35,876 nt of DNA from Nitrospira sp. (GCA_016784355.1 JADHUV010000025.1:1-35876), one strand, 5' to 3'. Positions 23,611-32,468 are shown, numbered from the stretch's first letter. The notes: generated by a model from the sequence alone, not told the origin. A program made the numbers and translations.

Positions 23611-26466
23611 ATGAGAAAAAAGGTACTGATTTCACTTCTGGCTATTTTTTTGCTTTTTAGTTGCGGGGCACTTATAGCAACGTATTTTATTACTGAAAGC
23701 ACGGATAAGCTGCGCGATGTTATAAAACTGCATGAGGTTGAGCAATTGCGCAGAACTCTGGTCATTGACGTGCGGACTGTACAGTCGGACTTTTACGCTG
23801 CCCACACGGAACTGAAAAAAGAGCGTGGTCAAGTGACTATCGATATTACCAAGCTAATTACTTCCTCTATTAAGTGCTCAGTCTGCCATCATGCTCCTGA
23901 GGTTGCGTCAAGTATACGAAAAATTCAGTCCCTTGTAAGGCAGTATGGTGATTCTGTGAAAGAGTATATTGTAATGCCTGAAAACGCTCCTGGACTCGTT
24001 GAAAGACGCCTTGCAATGCTGCAGAATGAATCTGAACTGATCGAGCTTGTATCTGAAATGTCTCATAAGGCCAGCAATCATCTTGCCACCCTCACGAACT
24101 TGACCATGGAAAAAATTGATGATGTCAGGATTATTCTTTTTCTAACGCTTCTGATAACACTTCTTCTTAGTATCCGGATTGCGAAGAATCTTACATGGGC
24201 GGTCACCGAGCCGGTACAGAAACTGGTGGATGCGACACGTATGATTTCATCTGGCAAGCTGGGCTCGACTATTACATATGATGATGATACGGAGTTTGGT
24301 GAGCTTTCCGAGCATTTTAATCAGATGAGCATCGCCGTGAAAGAAGGATATACAAAGCTTGAGGATGAAATGCGTGAGCGTCGATATGTTGAAAAAGCGC
24401 TCATAGAGTCCGAGCGTTTCCTGAATACGGTTTTTGACAGCATACTGGACCCTTTCTGCATTATTAACAGTCAGTATGAAATTGTTCGCGTAAATAAAAG
24501 CTACGCCGCTTTAAAAAACTTGATACCGGAAGAGCTTATTGGCAGTACTTGCTGTGATTTGCCTACTGATGAAAACGAATTATGTGACGATTGCATAGTA
24601 TTTAAGACATTTAAGACCGGACAACCGTATTCAAACGACAAACTTCTGGAGAATGATGAAACTCAGAGTGTATGGCTTGAAATGTATACTTATCCGATAT
24701 TCGATAGTGACGGCAAAGTATCTCATGTTATTGAGTACACACGTGATATTACTGCTCGAAAGACCATCGAGGATGCTCTGCGGGAGAGTGAGGAACGTTA
24801 TGCTCTGGCAGCTCAGGGCGCTAATGACGGACTTTGGGACTGGGATCTGCAGAGGGGTACAGTGTATTTTTCGCCACGCTGGAAAGCCATGCTGGGTTAT
24901 GATGCAATGGAGATCACGAATAGCCCGTCGGAGTGGCTCAACAGGATTCATCCAGATGACAAAGATGAAGTGGATGCAGGTCTGAAATCTCATATTGATG
25001 GTCATACCCTGCAGTTTGAGAGTGAGCTGCGTATGTTAAATAAAGAGGGGGAGTATCGTTGGATGCTATGCAGGGGAATAGCCGTGCAGGGGTTACAGCG
25101 AATGGCTGGTTCAATGACTGATATAACTGAACGTAAGACCGCTGAAGAGCAACTAGTTTTTGATGCCCTTCATGATTCACTGACCGGGCTTGCAAACAGG
25201 GTGCTTTTCATGGAAAGTCTCAGGCATGCACTTAATTATGAAAAGCGAAACCATGACTATATGTTTGCAGTACTTTTTATAGACATAGACCGCTTTAAGC
25301 TTCTTAATGACAGTCTCGGACATATGATCGGTGATAGGGTGCTTATCGCCATAAGCGGCCGTCTTGAAGAAAGTCTGCGTCCGGGGGATACGGTTGCCAG
25401 GTTGGGGGGGGATGAGTTTGCGGTGCTGCTTGAGGATGTAGATGGGGAAGATGAGGTTCTTACAATAACGGAGCGAATACAGGACGGGCTTGCAAAACCT
25501 TTTAATATAAGCGGCCATCAGATCTATGCTTCAGCGAGTATCGGTATAGCTTATAGCTCTATCGATTATGAAAAGCCGGAGTATATATTGAGGGATGCTG
25601 ATATAGCGATGTATCAGGCAAAAAATAAGGGTCGTGACAGGTTTGAGATCTTTGATATGAAGATGTACGCCACTGCAATGGCACGGCTTCAACTTGAGAC
25701 AGACCTGAGGCGGGCTGTAGAGAATGAAGAATTTGAGCTTTTTTATCAGCCGATCATATCCGTAGCCAGCGGAAATGTTGCGAGTTTTGAGGCCTTGATC
25801 AGATGGAGGCATCCTGTGCGCGGATTGGTTTATTCTAATGAGTTTATTGCAATTGCAGAGGAAACCGGGATAATTACGACTATTGGGGAATGGGTGATAC
25901 GGGAGGCCTGTCTGCAGTTGAAAAAATGGCAGAAATCATACCGTAGACCGGATCTGAGCGTGAGTGTGAATGTCTCGAGTAAACAGCTGGTTCCTAAGAT
26001 TTTAAACAGGATTGAAAATGTACTTGCAGAGGCAGCACTTAAGCCGGAGTGCCTTATTTTAGAGATAACGGAGAGTATGATTATGGAAAATACGGCAGTC
26101 ATTTCTCCTTTGCTTATATCGCTTAAGGCAATGGGTATAAAGGTGTATATAGATGATTTTGGAACGGGTTATTCCTCTTTGAGTTATCTGCATCAGTTTT
26201 CGGTGAATGCCCTTAAAATTGACCGGTCTTTTATAATGAGACTCGGGCATAATGAGGAAAAGCTGGAGATAGTCAGAGCCATAACTACAATGGCAAATAA
26301 TCTTAAAATCAATGTTGTTGCTGAGGGTGTGGCAAACGAAGATCAGCTTGAATTGCTGCGAGGTTTGAAATGTGATTATGTTCAGGGCTATCTTTTTTCA
26401 AAGCCGCTTAGCACTAGGGAAGTGAAAGGCTTTTTGATGGATGAGGGGGTAGGGGGTAGGGGGTAG
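23611..26466 (+). CDS. CxxCH-containing HAMP-PAS-PAS-GGDEF-EAL cyclic-di-GMP protein
   Basis: A 951-residue inner-membrane sensor. Order: an N-terminal transmembrane helix; a periplasmic domain (about 30-170) with one haem c motif, CSVCH at 89-93; a second transmembrane helix; HAMP; PAS 1 with a Cys cluster (STCCDLP...ELCDDC); PAS 2 with PAC (WLNRIHPDDKDEV); GGDEF at 599-603; EAL from about 690. The cyclase signature GGDEF is intact, preceded at the usual distance by an RxxD product-inhibition site (RPGD). The phosphodiesterase has EALIRW (727), EITESM, DDFGTGYSSL, ALKIDRSF, VAEGV and YVQGYLFSKP, so both halves could be active. Redox or ligand sensing by a c-type haem is inferred from the motif. 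The last residues (GVGGRG) and the stop codon come from a GGGGGTA tandem repeat. Divergent from ppdK; convergent with glyS. Confidence 0.92.
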   Translation: MRKKVLISLLAIFLLFSCGALIATYFITESTDKLRDVIKLHEVEQLRRTLVIDVRTVQSDFYAAHTELKKERGQVTIDITKLITSSIKCSVCHHAPEVASSIRKIQSLVRQYGDSVKEYIVMPENAPGLVERRLAMLQNESELIELVSEMSHKASNHLATLTNLTMEKIDDVRIILFLTLLITLLLSIRIAKNLTWAVTEPVQKLVDATRMISSGKLGSTITYDDDTEFGELSEHFNQMSIAVKEGYTKLEDEMRERRYVEKALIESERFLNTVFDSILDPFCIINSQYEIVRVNKSYAALKNLIPEELIGSTCCDLPTDENELCDDCIVFKTFKTGQPYSNDKLLENDETQSVWLEMYTYPIFDSDGKVSHVIEYTRDITARKTIEDALRESEERYALAAQGANDGLWDWDLQRGTVYFSPRWKAMLGYDAMEITNSPSEWLNRIHPDDKDEVDAGLKSHIDGHTLQFESELRMLNKEGEYRWMLCRGIAVQGLQRMAGSMTDITERKTAEEQLVFDALHDSLTGLANRVLFMESLRHALNYEKRNHDYMFAVLFIDIDRFKLLNDSLGHMIGDRVLIAISGRLEESLRPGDTVARLGGDEFAVLLEDVDGEDEVLTITERIQDGLAKPFNISGHQIYASASIGIAYSSIDYEKPEYILRDADIAMYQAKNKGRDRFEIFDMKMYATAMARLQLETDLRRAVENEEFELFYQPIISVASGNVASFEALIRWRHPVRGLVYSNEFIAIAEETGIITTIGEWVIREACLQLKKWQKSYRRPDLSVSVNVSSKQLVPKILNRIENVLAEAALKPECLILEITESMIMENTAVISPLLISLKAMGIKVYIDDFGTGYSSLSYLHQFSVNALKIDRSFIMRLGHNEEKLEIVRAITTMANNLKINVVAEGVANEDQLELLRGLKCDYVQGYLFSKPLSTREVKGFLMDEGVGGRG
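26445..26466. repeat. GGGGGTA tandem repeat forming a gene's 3' end
   Basis: Three tandem copies of GGGGGTA (26445-26465) overlap the end of the GGDEF-EAL coding region. They encode its last residues and supply its TAG stop codon, so the original C-terminus may have been altered by repeat insertion. Confidence 0.85.
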
Positions 26467-26480
26467 TGCGAACTTTCTGG

Positions 26481-28520
26481 TTATTGTTCTTCTATTTGCG
26501 AGAAATCTGCAAGACGGTTAAAGGTGTCTTTTACATGTGAAAGAAGTGCCAGTCGGTTTGCGCGTATAGAGGGTTCCTTGTCCATTACTAAAACTGCTTC
26601 AAAAAAGGCATTGATCGGTTTCTCAAAATCTAACAGGGCACGGTACTCACTCTTCTTTAGTTTCATATTGATTTCAGTTGATACATCAAAAAGAACCTTT
26701 TCAGTTTCATCATTGAAAAGTGAACTTGAGACTTCTGCATGCTCAAGCTTTGCAAGAATGTTATAGACCCTCTTTGCGGCTGTTATCATGGCGGGGAAGG
26801 CGGCATCCGTTTTTAGCTTTGCGAGTACCTGGAGTCTTTCTGATATAGTTCTGAGAGTCAAGCTGTCTGCAGCTAAAACCGCATTAACTACATCATGGCT
26901 AAATCCTTGTGAGGCATAGATTCCCGAAAGTCTCTGTATGAAAAACTGATGAATTTTTTCGGCTAATGTCCTGTTCTCATCATCATTGACTTTCAATACT
27001 TCAAGTGCTTTTGCTGTAAGATCGGCAAGTGTGAGCTCGATCTCTGAATCTTGCAGTATATGAATTATTCCAGCGGCCTGGCGTCTGAGAGCGTAGGGGT
27101 CTTCGGAGCCGGTTGGTATCAGGCCAATTGAGAAAAAAGCCGCTATATTATCAATCTTATCAGCAAGCGATATTATCTTGCCTGTCTCGCTTGCGGGGAG
27201 TGTATCTCCGGCAAATCCCGGTTTGTAATGATCGTATACTGCATCAGCAACTTCTTTCGCCTCTCCGGAGGTATTGGCATATATCATGCCTATATAACCC
27301 TGAAGTTCGGGGAATTCCCCTACGACGCCGGTTACCAGGTCAGCCTTGCATAAAAAAGAAGCTCTTTTAATATTGTCTTGATTTTGAAGTTTGGCCTTCT
27401 CTGCAATAAAAGAGCTGATCTTCTCAATCCTTTCGGCCTTGTCATAGACACTGCCAAGCTTCTCCTGAAATGTCACAGATTTCAGATCCTCAATATAATC
27501 ACCGAAGGGTTTTTTCCTGTCTTCGTGGAAATAAAATCTGGCGTCTTCAAGTCTTGCTCTTAAAACACGCTCAGCACCCCTGGCTACTGTTATGCTGTTT
27601 TCTCGTTTTGTATTGCTTATAACAAGAAATGAAGAGTTCATGGAGCCGTTTTTGTCTTCGGTCGAGAAATATTTCTGATGAGATTTCATGACGGTAACGA
27701 GCAATTCCCTGGGCAGTTCAAGGTATTTGTCTTCAAAACGGCCGTGTACAACAACCGGGTACTCAACAAGATTGGTGACCGTATCCAGCAGTTCTTCATC
27801 CATAATAGCACTGCAACCCTGTTCGTTTTCGATCTGTTTTATTTCATTCTGTATTATGGATTTGCGCTCTTTTATATCAGTGATAATTGAGTGCTTTTTA
27901 AGCGTCTCAGCGTACTCGGACGGGTTTTCTACCTTAAAGGCAGCAGGGGAAAGAAAGCGGTGACCATATGATATGTCAGAGCTTGTAATGTTTTCGAGCG
28001 TAAAGATGAGCGGTTCACCCCCGTATATTGCAAGTATCCACTGCAGCGGTCTGAAGTAACGCAACGGCCCGTCTCCCCACCTCATGGTCTTCGGTAGTTT
28101 CAGCGAAGCAATCAGTCCGGGCAGTGATTCCTGTAAAATATCACTGGTCAGGCGTCCCTTGCTTTCTACTATCGCATAAACATAATCGCCTCGCTCTGTT
28201 GTTTTTACCTTAAGGTCAGTAACCTCAATATTCAGTGAGCGGGCAAAGCCTGTTGCCGCCTTTGTAGGCGCTCCGGATGAGTCATATGCAGCTTTGATCG
28301 GAGGGCCAAATGTTTCAATTGTCCGGTCTTCCTGCTTTTCTTCTATGTCTTCTATAAATAGACAGAGTCTTCGCGGAGTTGCACTTTCTGTGATATTCCC
28401 AAAACTCAGGTTCTGTGATTTCAGCAGGCCGGTAATATCCTGCCTCAGAGCGGCAAGTCCCACGGAAATGAATCTTGCAGGGATTTCTTCAGAACCTATT
28501 TCTATTAAAAAAGATTTCAT
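26481..28520 (-). CDS. glyS: Glycine--tRNA ligase beta subunit
   Basis: The beta subunit of the bacterial alpha2-beta2-type glycyl-tRNA synthetase, 679 residues, a normal length. Typical features are the N-terminal [14 protein letters not shown], the following [44 protein letters not shown] (read in parts), and the HD-like segment [32 protein letters not shown]. The C-terminal anticodon-binding-like domain covers about the last 120 residues. It follows glyQ with a four-base overlap (ATGA), so the two subunits are translationally coupled. It is cytoplasmic and required for tRNA-Gly charging. The gene end lies fourteen bases from the convergent GGDEF-EAL gene. No T-box leader was seen. Confidence 0.97.
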   Translation of the reverse strand: MKSFLIEIGSEEIPARFISVGLAALRQDITGLLKSQNLSFGNITESATPRRLCLFIEDIEEKQEDRTIETFGPPIKAAYDSSGAPTKAATGFARSLNIEVTDLKVKTTERGDYVYAIVESKGRLTSDILQESLPGLIASLKLPKTMRWGDGPLRYFRPLQWILAIYGGEPLIFTLENITSSDISYGHRFLSPAAFKVENPSEYAETLKKHSIITDIKERKSIIQNEIKQIENEQGCSAIMDEELLDTVTNLVEYPVVVHGRFEDKYLELPRELLVTVMKSHQKYFSTEDKNGSMNSSFLVISNTKRENSITVARGAERVLRARLEDARFYFHEDRKKPFGDYIEDLKSVTFQEKLGSVYDKAERIEKISSFIAEKAKLQNQDNIKRASFLCKADLVTGVVGEFPELQGYIGMIYANTSGEAKEVADAVYDHYKPGFAGDTLPASETGKIISLADKIDNIAAFFSIGLIPTGSEDPYALRRQAAGIIHILQDSEIELTLADLTAKALEVLKVNDDENRTLAEKIHQFFIQRLSGIYASQGFSHDVVNAVLAADSLTLRTISERLQVLAKLKTDAAFPAMITAAKRVYNILAKLEHAEVSSSLFNDETEKVLFDVSTEINMKLKKSEYRALLDFEKPINAFFEAVLVMDKEPSIRANRLALLSHVKDTFNRLADFSQIEEQ

Positions 28521-29395
28521 TTGATTATATTTTTTATAAGGGGGAAGCCCATTTCCTCACGTAAAGTCAGGTAACCTCTTGCGCATTTGCGGGCAAGGTT
28601 GCGAACCCGGCCTATATAAGCGGTTCTTTCTGTAACACTGATAGCTCCGCTGGCATCCAGCATGTTGAAACTGTGTGAGCATTTAAGGCAGAAATCGTAT
28701 GCCGGGATAACCAGTCCTTCCTTAATCATATTCAGCGCCTCTGCCTCATATTTATCAAAGAGGAGGAAGTGAAGCGCCGGGTCAGATTTATCGAAATTAT
28801 ATTTTGAAAACTGTACCTCTGTCTCGTGATGAATATCGCCATAGGTGATGTCTTTGGTCCACTTAAGGTCATAAACATTATCCGTCTCCTGAAGATACAT
28901 AGCAAGGCGTTCAACCCCGTAGGTTATTTCAACTGATATAGGTTTCAGTTCAATGCCGCCAACCTGCTGAAAATATGTGAACTGTGTAACCTCCATACCA
29001 TCAAGCCAGACTTCCCAGCCGAGTCCCCAGGCTCCGAGGGTAGGGGACTCCCAGTCATCCTCGACAAAACGTATATCGTGCTTCTGCAGATCAATATTAA
29101 TTGATTCCAGGCTCTTGAGATAAAGCTCCTGAGAGTTCGGGGGAGACGGTTTTAAAATAGTCTGATACTGATAGTAATGCTGCAGCCTATTCGGATTCTC
29201 ACCATAACGGCCGTCAGTAGGACGGCGTGAAGGCTCGACATATGCGGCCTTCCACGGCTCAGGACCAAGCACTCTGAAGAATGTTGCAGGGTTGAATGTG
29301 CCGGCACCTACCTCAATATCATACGGTTGGTGTATAACACAGCCGTAATCTGACCAGAAGCGGTGAAGTTGTAATATTAAATCCTGTAAATACAA
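28517..29395 (-). CDS. glyQ: Glycine--tRNA ligase alpha subunit
   Basis: The alpha (catalytic core) subunit of the tetrameric glycyl-tRNA synthetase, 292 residues. Class II features include the N-terminal [20 protein letters not shown], the motif region [46 protein letters not shown] and the adenylate-binding [18 protein letters not shown]. It activates glycine with ATP and needs the beta subunit for tRNA binding. It is the first gene of the glyQ-glyS pair. The ATG at 29395 gives the canonical N-terminus ([13 protein letters not shown]). No leader structure such as a T-box was recognised in the 170 bases upstream. Confidence 0.98.
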   Translation of the reverse strand: MYLQDLILQLHRFWSDYGCVIHQPYDIEVGAGTFNPATFFRVLGPEPWKAAYVEPSRRPTDGRYGENPNRLQHYYQYQTILKPSPPNSQELYLKSLESINIDLQKHDIRFVEDDWESPTLGAWGLGWEVWLDGMEVTQFTYFQQVGGIELKPISVEITYGVERLAMYLQETDNVYDLKWTKDITYGDIHHETEVQFSKYNFDKSDPALHFLLFDKYEAEALNMIKEGLVIPAYDFCLKCSHSFNMLDASGAISVTERTAYIGRVRNLARKCARGYLTLREEMGFPLIKNIIK

Positions 29396-29501
29396 TGCCG
29401 ATTACCTGTTGAATTAAATGGTTCCGCCGGAATCCTAATCTTAAATGGAATTGTCCAGCTTTGTCAAACCTGAAAGAGAAGGTGAATGAATAAACAGATT
29501 T

Positions 29502-29515
29502 ATGATTCAAATCAT
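29502..29515 (+). promoter_or_regulatory. Crp/Fnr-type operator upstream of the NifU-like gene
   Basis: The 14-base palindrome ATGATTCAAATCAT contains the TGAT-N4-ATCA core of Crp/Fnr-family sites. Its centre is 41.5 bases before a start site at 29550, six bases beyond the TATAAT box at 29539-29544. This is the classic class II activator position. Confidence 0.55.
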
Positions 29516-29538
29516 GTTTAAATTTTATTCGTAACGCA

Positions 29539-29544
29539 TATAAT
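29539..29544 (+). promoter_or_regulatory. -10 box of the NifU-like gene promoter
   Basis: A perfect TATAAT about 25 bases before the start codon. The -35 region has only weak matches (TTTAAA with a 16-base spacer), as expected for an activator-dependent promoter. Confidence 0.5.
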
Positions 29545-29569
29545 AATAAACTAAAAAAGGAGGGTGAAT

Positions 29570-29794
29570 ATGTTAAAAGAAAAGGTTGCGGAAGTTTTAG
29601 AGAAGGTAAGGCCGATGCTGCAGCGTGATGGTGGTGATGTTGAGCTGGTTGATGTGCAGGAGGATGGAGTTGTTAAGGTCAGGCTTACTGGTGCCTGTGC
29701 TGGTTGTCCAATGTCTACTATGACTTTGAAAAATGCAATTGAAGACACTATTAAAAAAGAGGTCCCCGGCATAAAATCTGTTGAGCAGGTTTGA
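29570..29794 (+). CDS. NifU C-terminal domain protein (Fe-S scaffold type)
   Basis: A small cytoplasmic protein (74 residues) equal to the C-terminal Nfu domain alone. It has the conserved [17 protein letters not shown] and the cluster-binding CxxC in [19 protein letters not shown], then [11 protein letters not shown]. Nfu proteins carry or deliver [4Fe-4S] clusters. The ATG at 29570 is chosen because AAGGAGG precedes it by six bases; an in-frame GTG at 29564 adds two residues and overlaps the spacer. It is followed at 43 bases by a haem-copper-oxidase-like gene on the same strand. The Crp/Fnr-type site upstream suggests control by oxygen, nitrosative stress or a related signal. Confidence 0.92.
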   Translation: MLKEKVAEVLEKVRPMLQRDGGDVELVDVQEDGVVKVRLTGACAGCPMSTMTLKNAIEDTIKKEVPGIKSVEQV

Positions 29795-29837
29795 TATAGG
29801 TTTTCAGCCATATGTTAATCATTAATCAGGAGATGAG

Positions 29838-30218
29838 ATGGAACCTGTTATAGTCTGGTATTTAAGGATGAGCCTTTTATATTTTCTCACCGGAGCGCTC
29901 ACTGGTGTTTTCATGCTTACGTGGCCATCGGAGGCGGGATATTTTCTGCCGGTCCATGTGCATCTGAATCTGCTTGGGTTTATGTCCATGATGATTTATG
30001 GCGTGGGTTATCATATTCTTCCGAGATTCAGCGGGACGACTATTTACAGTAAAAAAATAATGAGTATACAGTTTTGGCTGGCTAATGCCGGGCTGCTTGG
30101 AATGGCTGCTGGCTGGCTTTCCGGTCAGGACGGTGTGCTGGTGGTTTCGGCTCTGCTGACACTGGCAGCAGTGATGCTGTTTGTGCTTAATCTTTTTAAA
30201 ACTATCAAGACAGCTTAA
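29838..30218 (+). CDS. Small four-helix membrane protein resembling part of haem-copper oxidase subunit I
   Basis: A 126-residue integral membrane protein with about four hydrophobic helices. The stretch LPVHVHLNLLGFMSMMIYGVGYHILPRFSG has three His residues and resembles the helix pairs of cbb3/NorB-type subunit I and of NnrS-like proteins. The short length rules out a complete oxidase. It may bind haem or metal, but this is not shown. The ATG follows an ATCAGGAGATGAG binding site. It lies between the NifU-like gene and, after an intrinsic terminator, the DUF1858 gene. A role in nitric oxide or oxygen response is a guess based on family resemblance and the Crp/Fnr-type site. Confidence 0.7.
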   Translation: MEPVIVWYLRMSLLYFLTGALTGVFMLTWPSEAGYFLPVHVHLNLLGFMSMMIYGVGYHILPRFSGTTIYSKKIMSIQFWLANAGLLGMAAGWLSGQDGVLVVSALLTLAAVMLFVLNLFKTIKTA

Positions 30219-30237
30219 GAGGTATTTGTCTTGTTTA

Positions 30238-30283
30238 CAGGCAGTTTATGATGAATATCATAGACCTGTAGGTTTTTTTTTTA
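30238..30283 (+). terminator. Intrinsic terminator after the membrane protein gene
   Basis: A hairpin with outer arms ACAGG (30238-30242) and CCTGT (30266-30270) and an inner TATGAT/ATCATA pairing. It is followed after three bases by a run of ten T. It begins about 20 bases beyond the stop codon. Confidence 0.8.
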
Positions 30284-30338
30284 TAAAATTTTAATAACAT
30301 CTTAATTAAATGATGGAATTAATAATTCAGGAGGAAGT

Positions 30339-30563
30339 ATGTCAACAGGTATTGAGGTTACAAAAGAATCCATTATCGGTGAGGTGATTAAGTCAGTTTC
30401 AGGGGCAGATAAAGTTATTGAAAAATATTTTGGTAATGGTTGTTTCACATGTGCTGGAATAAATGTGGAGAGTATTGCTTTTGGCTGTACAATGCATAAC
30501 ACTGATCCAGACAAGATTGTTGAGGAACTTAATAATCTTCAAGGAGGCGGTGATGGAGCATAG
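30339..30563 (+). CDS. DUF1858-type redox-disulfide domain protein
   Basis: A 74-residue cytoplasmic protein of the DUF1858 family, whose members occur alone or next to hybrid-cluster (prismane) and Fe-S proteins and carry a conserved Cys pair. The family core is EVTKESIIGEVIKSVSGA, then VIEKYFGNGCFTCAG with the CxxC motif, and NTDPDKIVEELN near the end. An extra Cys (FGCTM) is present. A CAGGAGGAAGT binding site precedes the ATG. It overlaps the following 42-residue zinc-ribbon gene by eleven bases, so the two probably act together. Function of the family is not established; a thiol-redox role is inferred. Confidence 0.85.
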   Translation: MSTGIEVTKESIIGEVIKSVSGADKVIEKYFGNGCFTCAGINVESIAFGCTMHNTDPDKIVEELNNLQGGGDGA

Positions 30564-30681
30564 ATGCCTGAACTGCGGTATCGCTGGAGAGCATGTCATT
30601 CTGCTGTCCTGTGAGCATCAGGGAGAGTTGCTTTATGTATGCATTAAATGTCTTCCTGCTTTAATTCAGGGAGCGCACTGA
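30553..30681 (+). CDS. 42-residue Cys-rich zinc-ribbon-like protein
   Basis: A very small gene overlapping the end of the DUF1858 gene. The start is supported by AAGGAGG (30541-30547) five bases before the ATG. The product has two Cys pairs, RCLNCG near residues 5-8 and VCIKC near 30-33, with another Cys and His between (LLSCEHQGE), in a pattern expected for a zinc ribbon or similar metal site. No signal peptide or membrane segment is present. The overlap implies coupled translation with the DUF1858 protein, so a shared redox or metal function is likely. I do not recognise the family by name. Confidence 0.72.
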   Translation: MEHRCLNCGIAGEHVILLSCEHQGELLYVCIKCLPALIQGAH

Positions 30682-30778
30682 ATATTGTTTCAGCTAGCGT
30701 GTTCTACTGAGTTCCCCCGAAGTAAAAGTCTGCGCGGCAACTAACAAAGGCTCGCGAAAAATCCTTGTGTAAAAAAAC

Positions 30779-30807
30779 TTGACAAGGAGCTGCTTATTTG
30801 CTATTGT
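30779..30807 (+). promoter_or_regulatory. Sigma-70 promoter of the sigma-54 activator gene
   Basis: A perfect TTGACA (30779-30784), a 17-base spacer and TATTGT (30802-30807, four of six). It lies about 55 bases before the start codon of the activator gene, which also has an AGGGAGG binding site. Confidence 0.6.
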
Positions 30808-30870
30808 TATCCTATCTTTATATGTTTATAATATTCGCAAATATAATTTCGTTTTAAGGGAGGCTTAACA

Positions 30871-32340
30871 ATGTCAAGGGTTGATATCAGGTGTAGTGTA
30901 GACCTGCCGGTCAATGTGCTGATGCACGCTGAAGGCGGTAAGGGTATTGCAGAGGCTGAAACCAGGTTTACCTCGCTTAGTCTTAACGGCGGGATGCTGC
31001 AGTTTAGGCCGGAGGACGGTCTTGATAATAAAATAGTAGGACTCAGGTATGACCTTCCCAGGTATGGTGAGTTTGAGATTCTTGGGGAGATACTGCGGTC
31101 CAACGACGAAGGCACTGCCACAAGATTCTATAATCTGAACAGGGACGCAAAGCTGAAGTTGTGGGATTTCATAAAAGACAATTTAGCAGATGAACTTTCC
31201 TGTCCTTACTGCGGTAAGGAAAATACGCACAAGAGAAGAGAATGTAATGAATGCGGGTGGAATCTTAATTTTTACTCGCAGGACTATATCATTGAACATG
31301 AAAAGGAGTCATTTTTAAAGCGCGTAGCCGCCAAAAGTGAGGCCTTCAATCTTGAGGACATTTATAAGGTATTGAATTATGTAGATGTCGAGATCCTGAA
31401 AATAGGCAAAAACTTTGATATCAATGAAGAGTTTGTAGGTTCCAGTGAAGATATTTTGAATGTCTTTTCTATGATCAGAAAAGTTGCACCTACGGATATA
31501 CCAGTTTTGATTACGGGTGAAAGCGGGACAGGTAAGGAACTTACTGCCATGGCGATTCATGAGAGGAGTCAGCGCAAGCATAAGCCGTATGTACCTATTA
31601 ATTGCGCAGCTATCCCGGAAAATCTGCTTGAAGCAGAGCTGTTTGGCTATGAAAAGGGTGCGTTTACAGGTGCCCATTCAGATAAGGTTGGGAAGTTCGA
31701 ATATGCGGAAGGCGGAACAATATTTCTTGATGAGATAGGAGAGATGTCGTTAAAGCTTCAGTCAAAACTGCTTAGATTTCTTGAAGATAAATTTGTGGAG
31801 CGGATTGGCAGCACGGAGAAAAGAAAAGTAGATGCCAGAGTAATTGCTGCGACCAATGTAAACCTGAAGTCAGCCATTGCAAAGGGGACTTTTAGGAAGG
31901 ATCTTTTTTACAGGCTGGATGTATTTAATATTGCTCTTCCGCCTGTGAGAGACAGGGGTGATGACAGGGTAATCCTCGCCCGGTATTTTTTGAATAAATT
32001 TACAAAAGAAATGAATCTTGCCAGAACATTTTCTTCAAATGCTATTGAGGCAATAAAGAGCTATGATTGGCCTGGAAATGTCAGGGAGATCATTAATAAG
32101 GTCAGAAGGGCGGTTGTGATGGCAAAGGAAACAGCGATAACGCCTGAAGATCTTGAACTGAATATATCTTCCATTGAGGTAGATGCAGTGCAATCGCTTA
32201 GAGAGGTGCGCCACACAATAGAAAAGCAGAAGCTTATCGAGGCAATGAGGCACTGCAATAATAATATATCAAAGGTGGCCCGGATTCTTGGAATTAGCAG
32301 GCCGTCAGTGTATAGTCTGAAGAAGAAATATAAAGTATAA
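30871..32340 (+). CDS. Sigma-54 activator with PilZ-like and zinc-ribbon N-terminus
   Basis: A 489-residue transcription activator without a receiver domain. Residues 1 to about 100 resemble PilZ: RVDIR (3-7) fits RxxxR and SLSLNGG (35-41) is a slightly degenerate D/NxSxxG, so cyclic-di-GMP binding is possible. Residues 111-128 form a zinc ribbon (CPYC and CNEC, ten residues apart). The AAA+ domain (about 185-415) has Walker A GESGTGKE (216-223), the sigma-54 contact GAFTGA (263-268) and Walker B TIFLDEIGEM. The C-terminus is a Fis-type helix-turn-helix (NNISKVARILGISRPSVYSL) that resembles PrsR regulators of PEP-CTERM gene sets. A sigma-70 promoter lies upstream. A large inverted repeat and a sigma-54 promoter follow, just before a small orphan gene that is the obvious target. 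Confidence 0.92.
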   Translation: MSRVDIRCSVDLPVNVLMHAEGGKGIAEAETRFTSLSLNGGMLQFRPEDGLDNKIVGLRYDLPRYGEFEILGEILRSNDEGTATRFYNLNRDAKLKLWDFIKDNLADELSCPYCGKENTHKRRECNECGWNLNFYSQDYIIEHEKESFLKRVAAKSEAFNLEDIYKVLNYVDVEILKIGKNFDINEEFVGSSEDILNVFSMIRKVAPTDIPVLITGESGTGKELTAMAIHERSQRKHKPYVPINCAAIPENLLEAELFGYEKGAFTGAHSDKVGKFEYAEGGTIFLDEIGEMSLKLQSKLLRFLEDKFVERIGSTEKRKVDARVIAATNVNLKSAIAKGTFRKDLFYRLDVFNIALPPVRDRGDDRVILARYFLNKFTKEMNLARTFSSNAIEAIKSYDWPGNVREIINKVRRAVVMAKETAITPEDLELNISSIEVDAVQSLREVRHTIEKQKLIEAMRHCNNNISKVARILGISRPSVYSLKKKYKV

Positions 32341-32384
32341 ATACTGGGAGCTGTCTCAGCTCATAGTGTAAAGTTTATCCAACT

Positions 32385-32435
32385 AGTGTCAGTATAATTT
32401 ACATGAAAATGTAGTATTATACTGACACTTTTTTG
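32385..32435 (+). terminator. Long inverted repeat: terminator or activator-binding site
   Basis: A perfect 14-base inverted repeat, AGTGTCAGTATAAT (32385-32398) and ATTATACTGACACT (32416-32429), with an inner TACAT/ATGTA pairing around a GAAA loop. The second arm runs into six T, as in an intrinsic terminator for the activator gene. Its centre is also about 87 bases before the predicted sigma-54 start site, where an enhancer-binding protein would bind. Confidence 0.8.
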
Positions 32436-32468
32436 TAACATGGCGTAAAGGCGCAATACTTAATATAA

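Noticed and set aside
29838..30218. Membrane protein called a complete cytochrome oxidase subunit I
   Set aside because: With 126 residues and four helices it is far too short, and only part of the His pattern is present.
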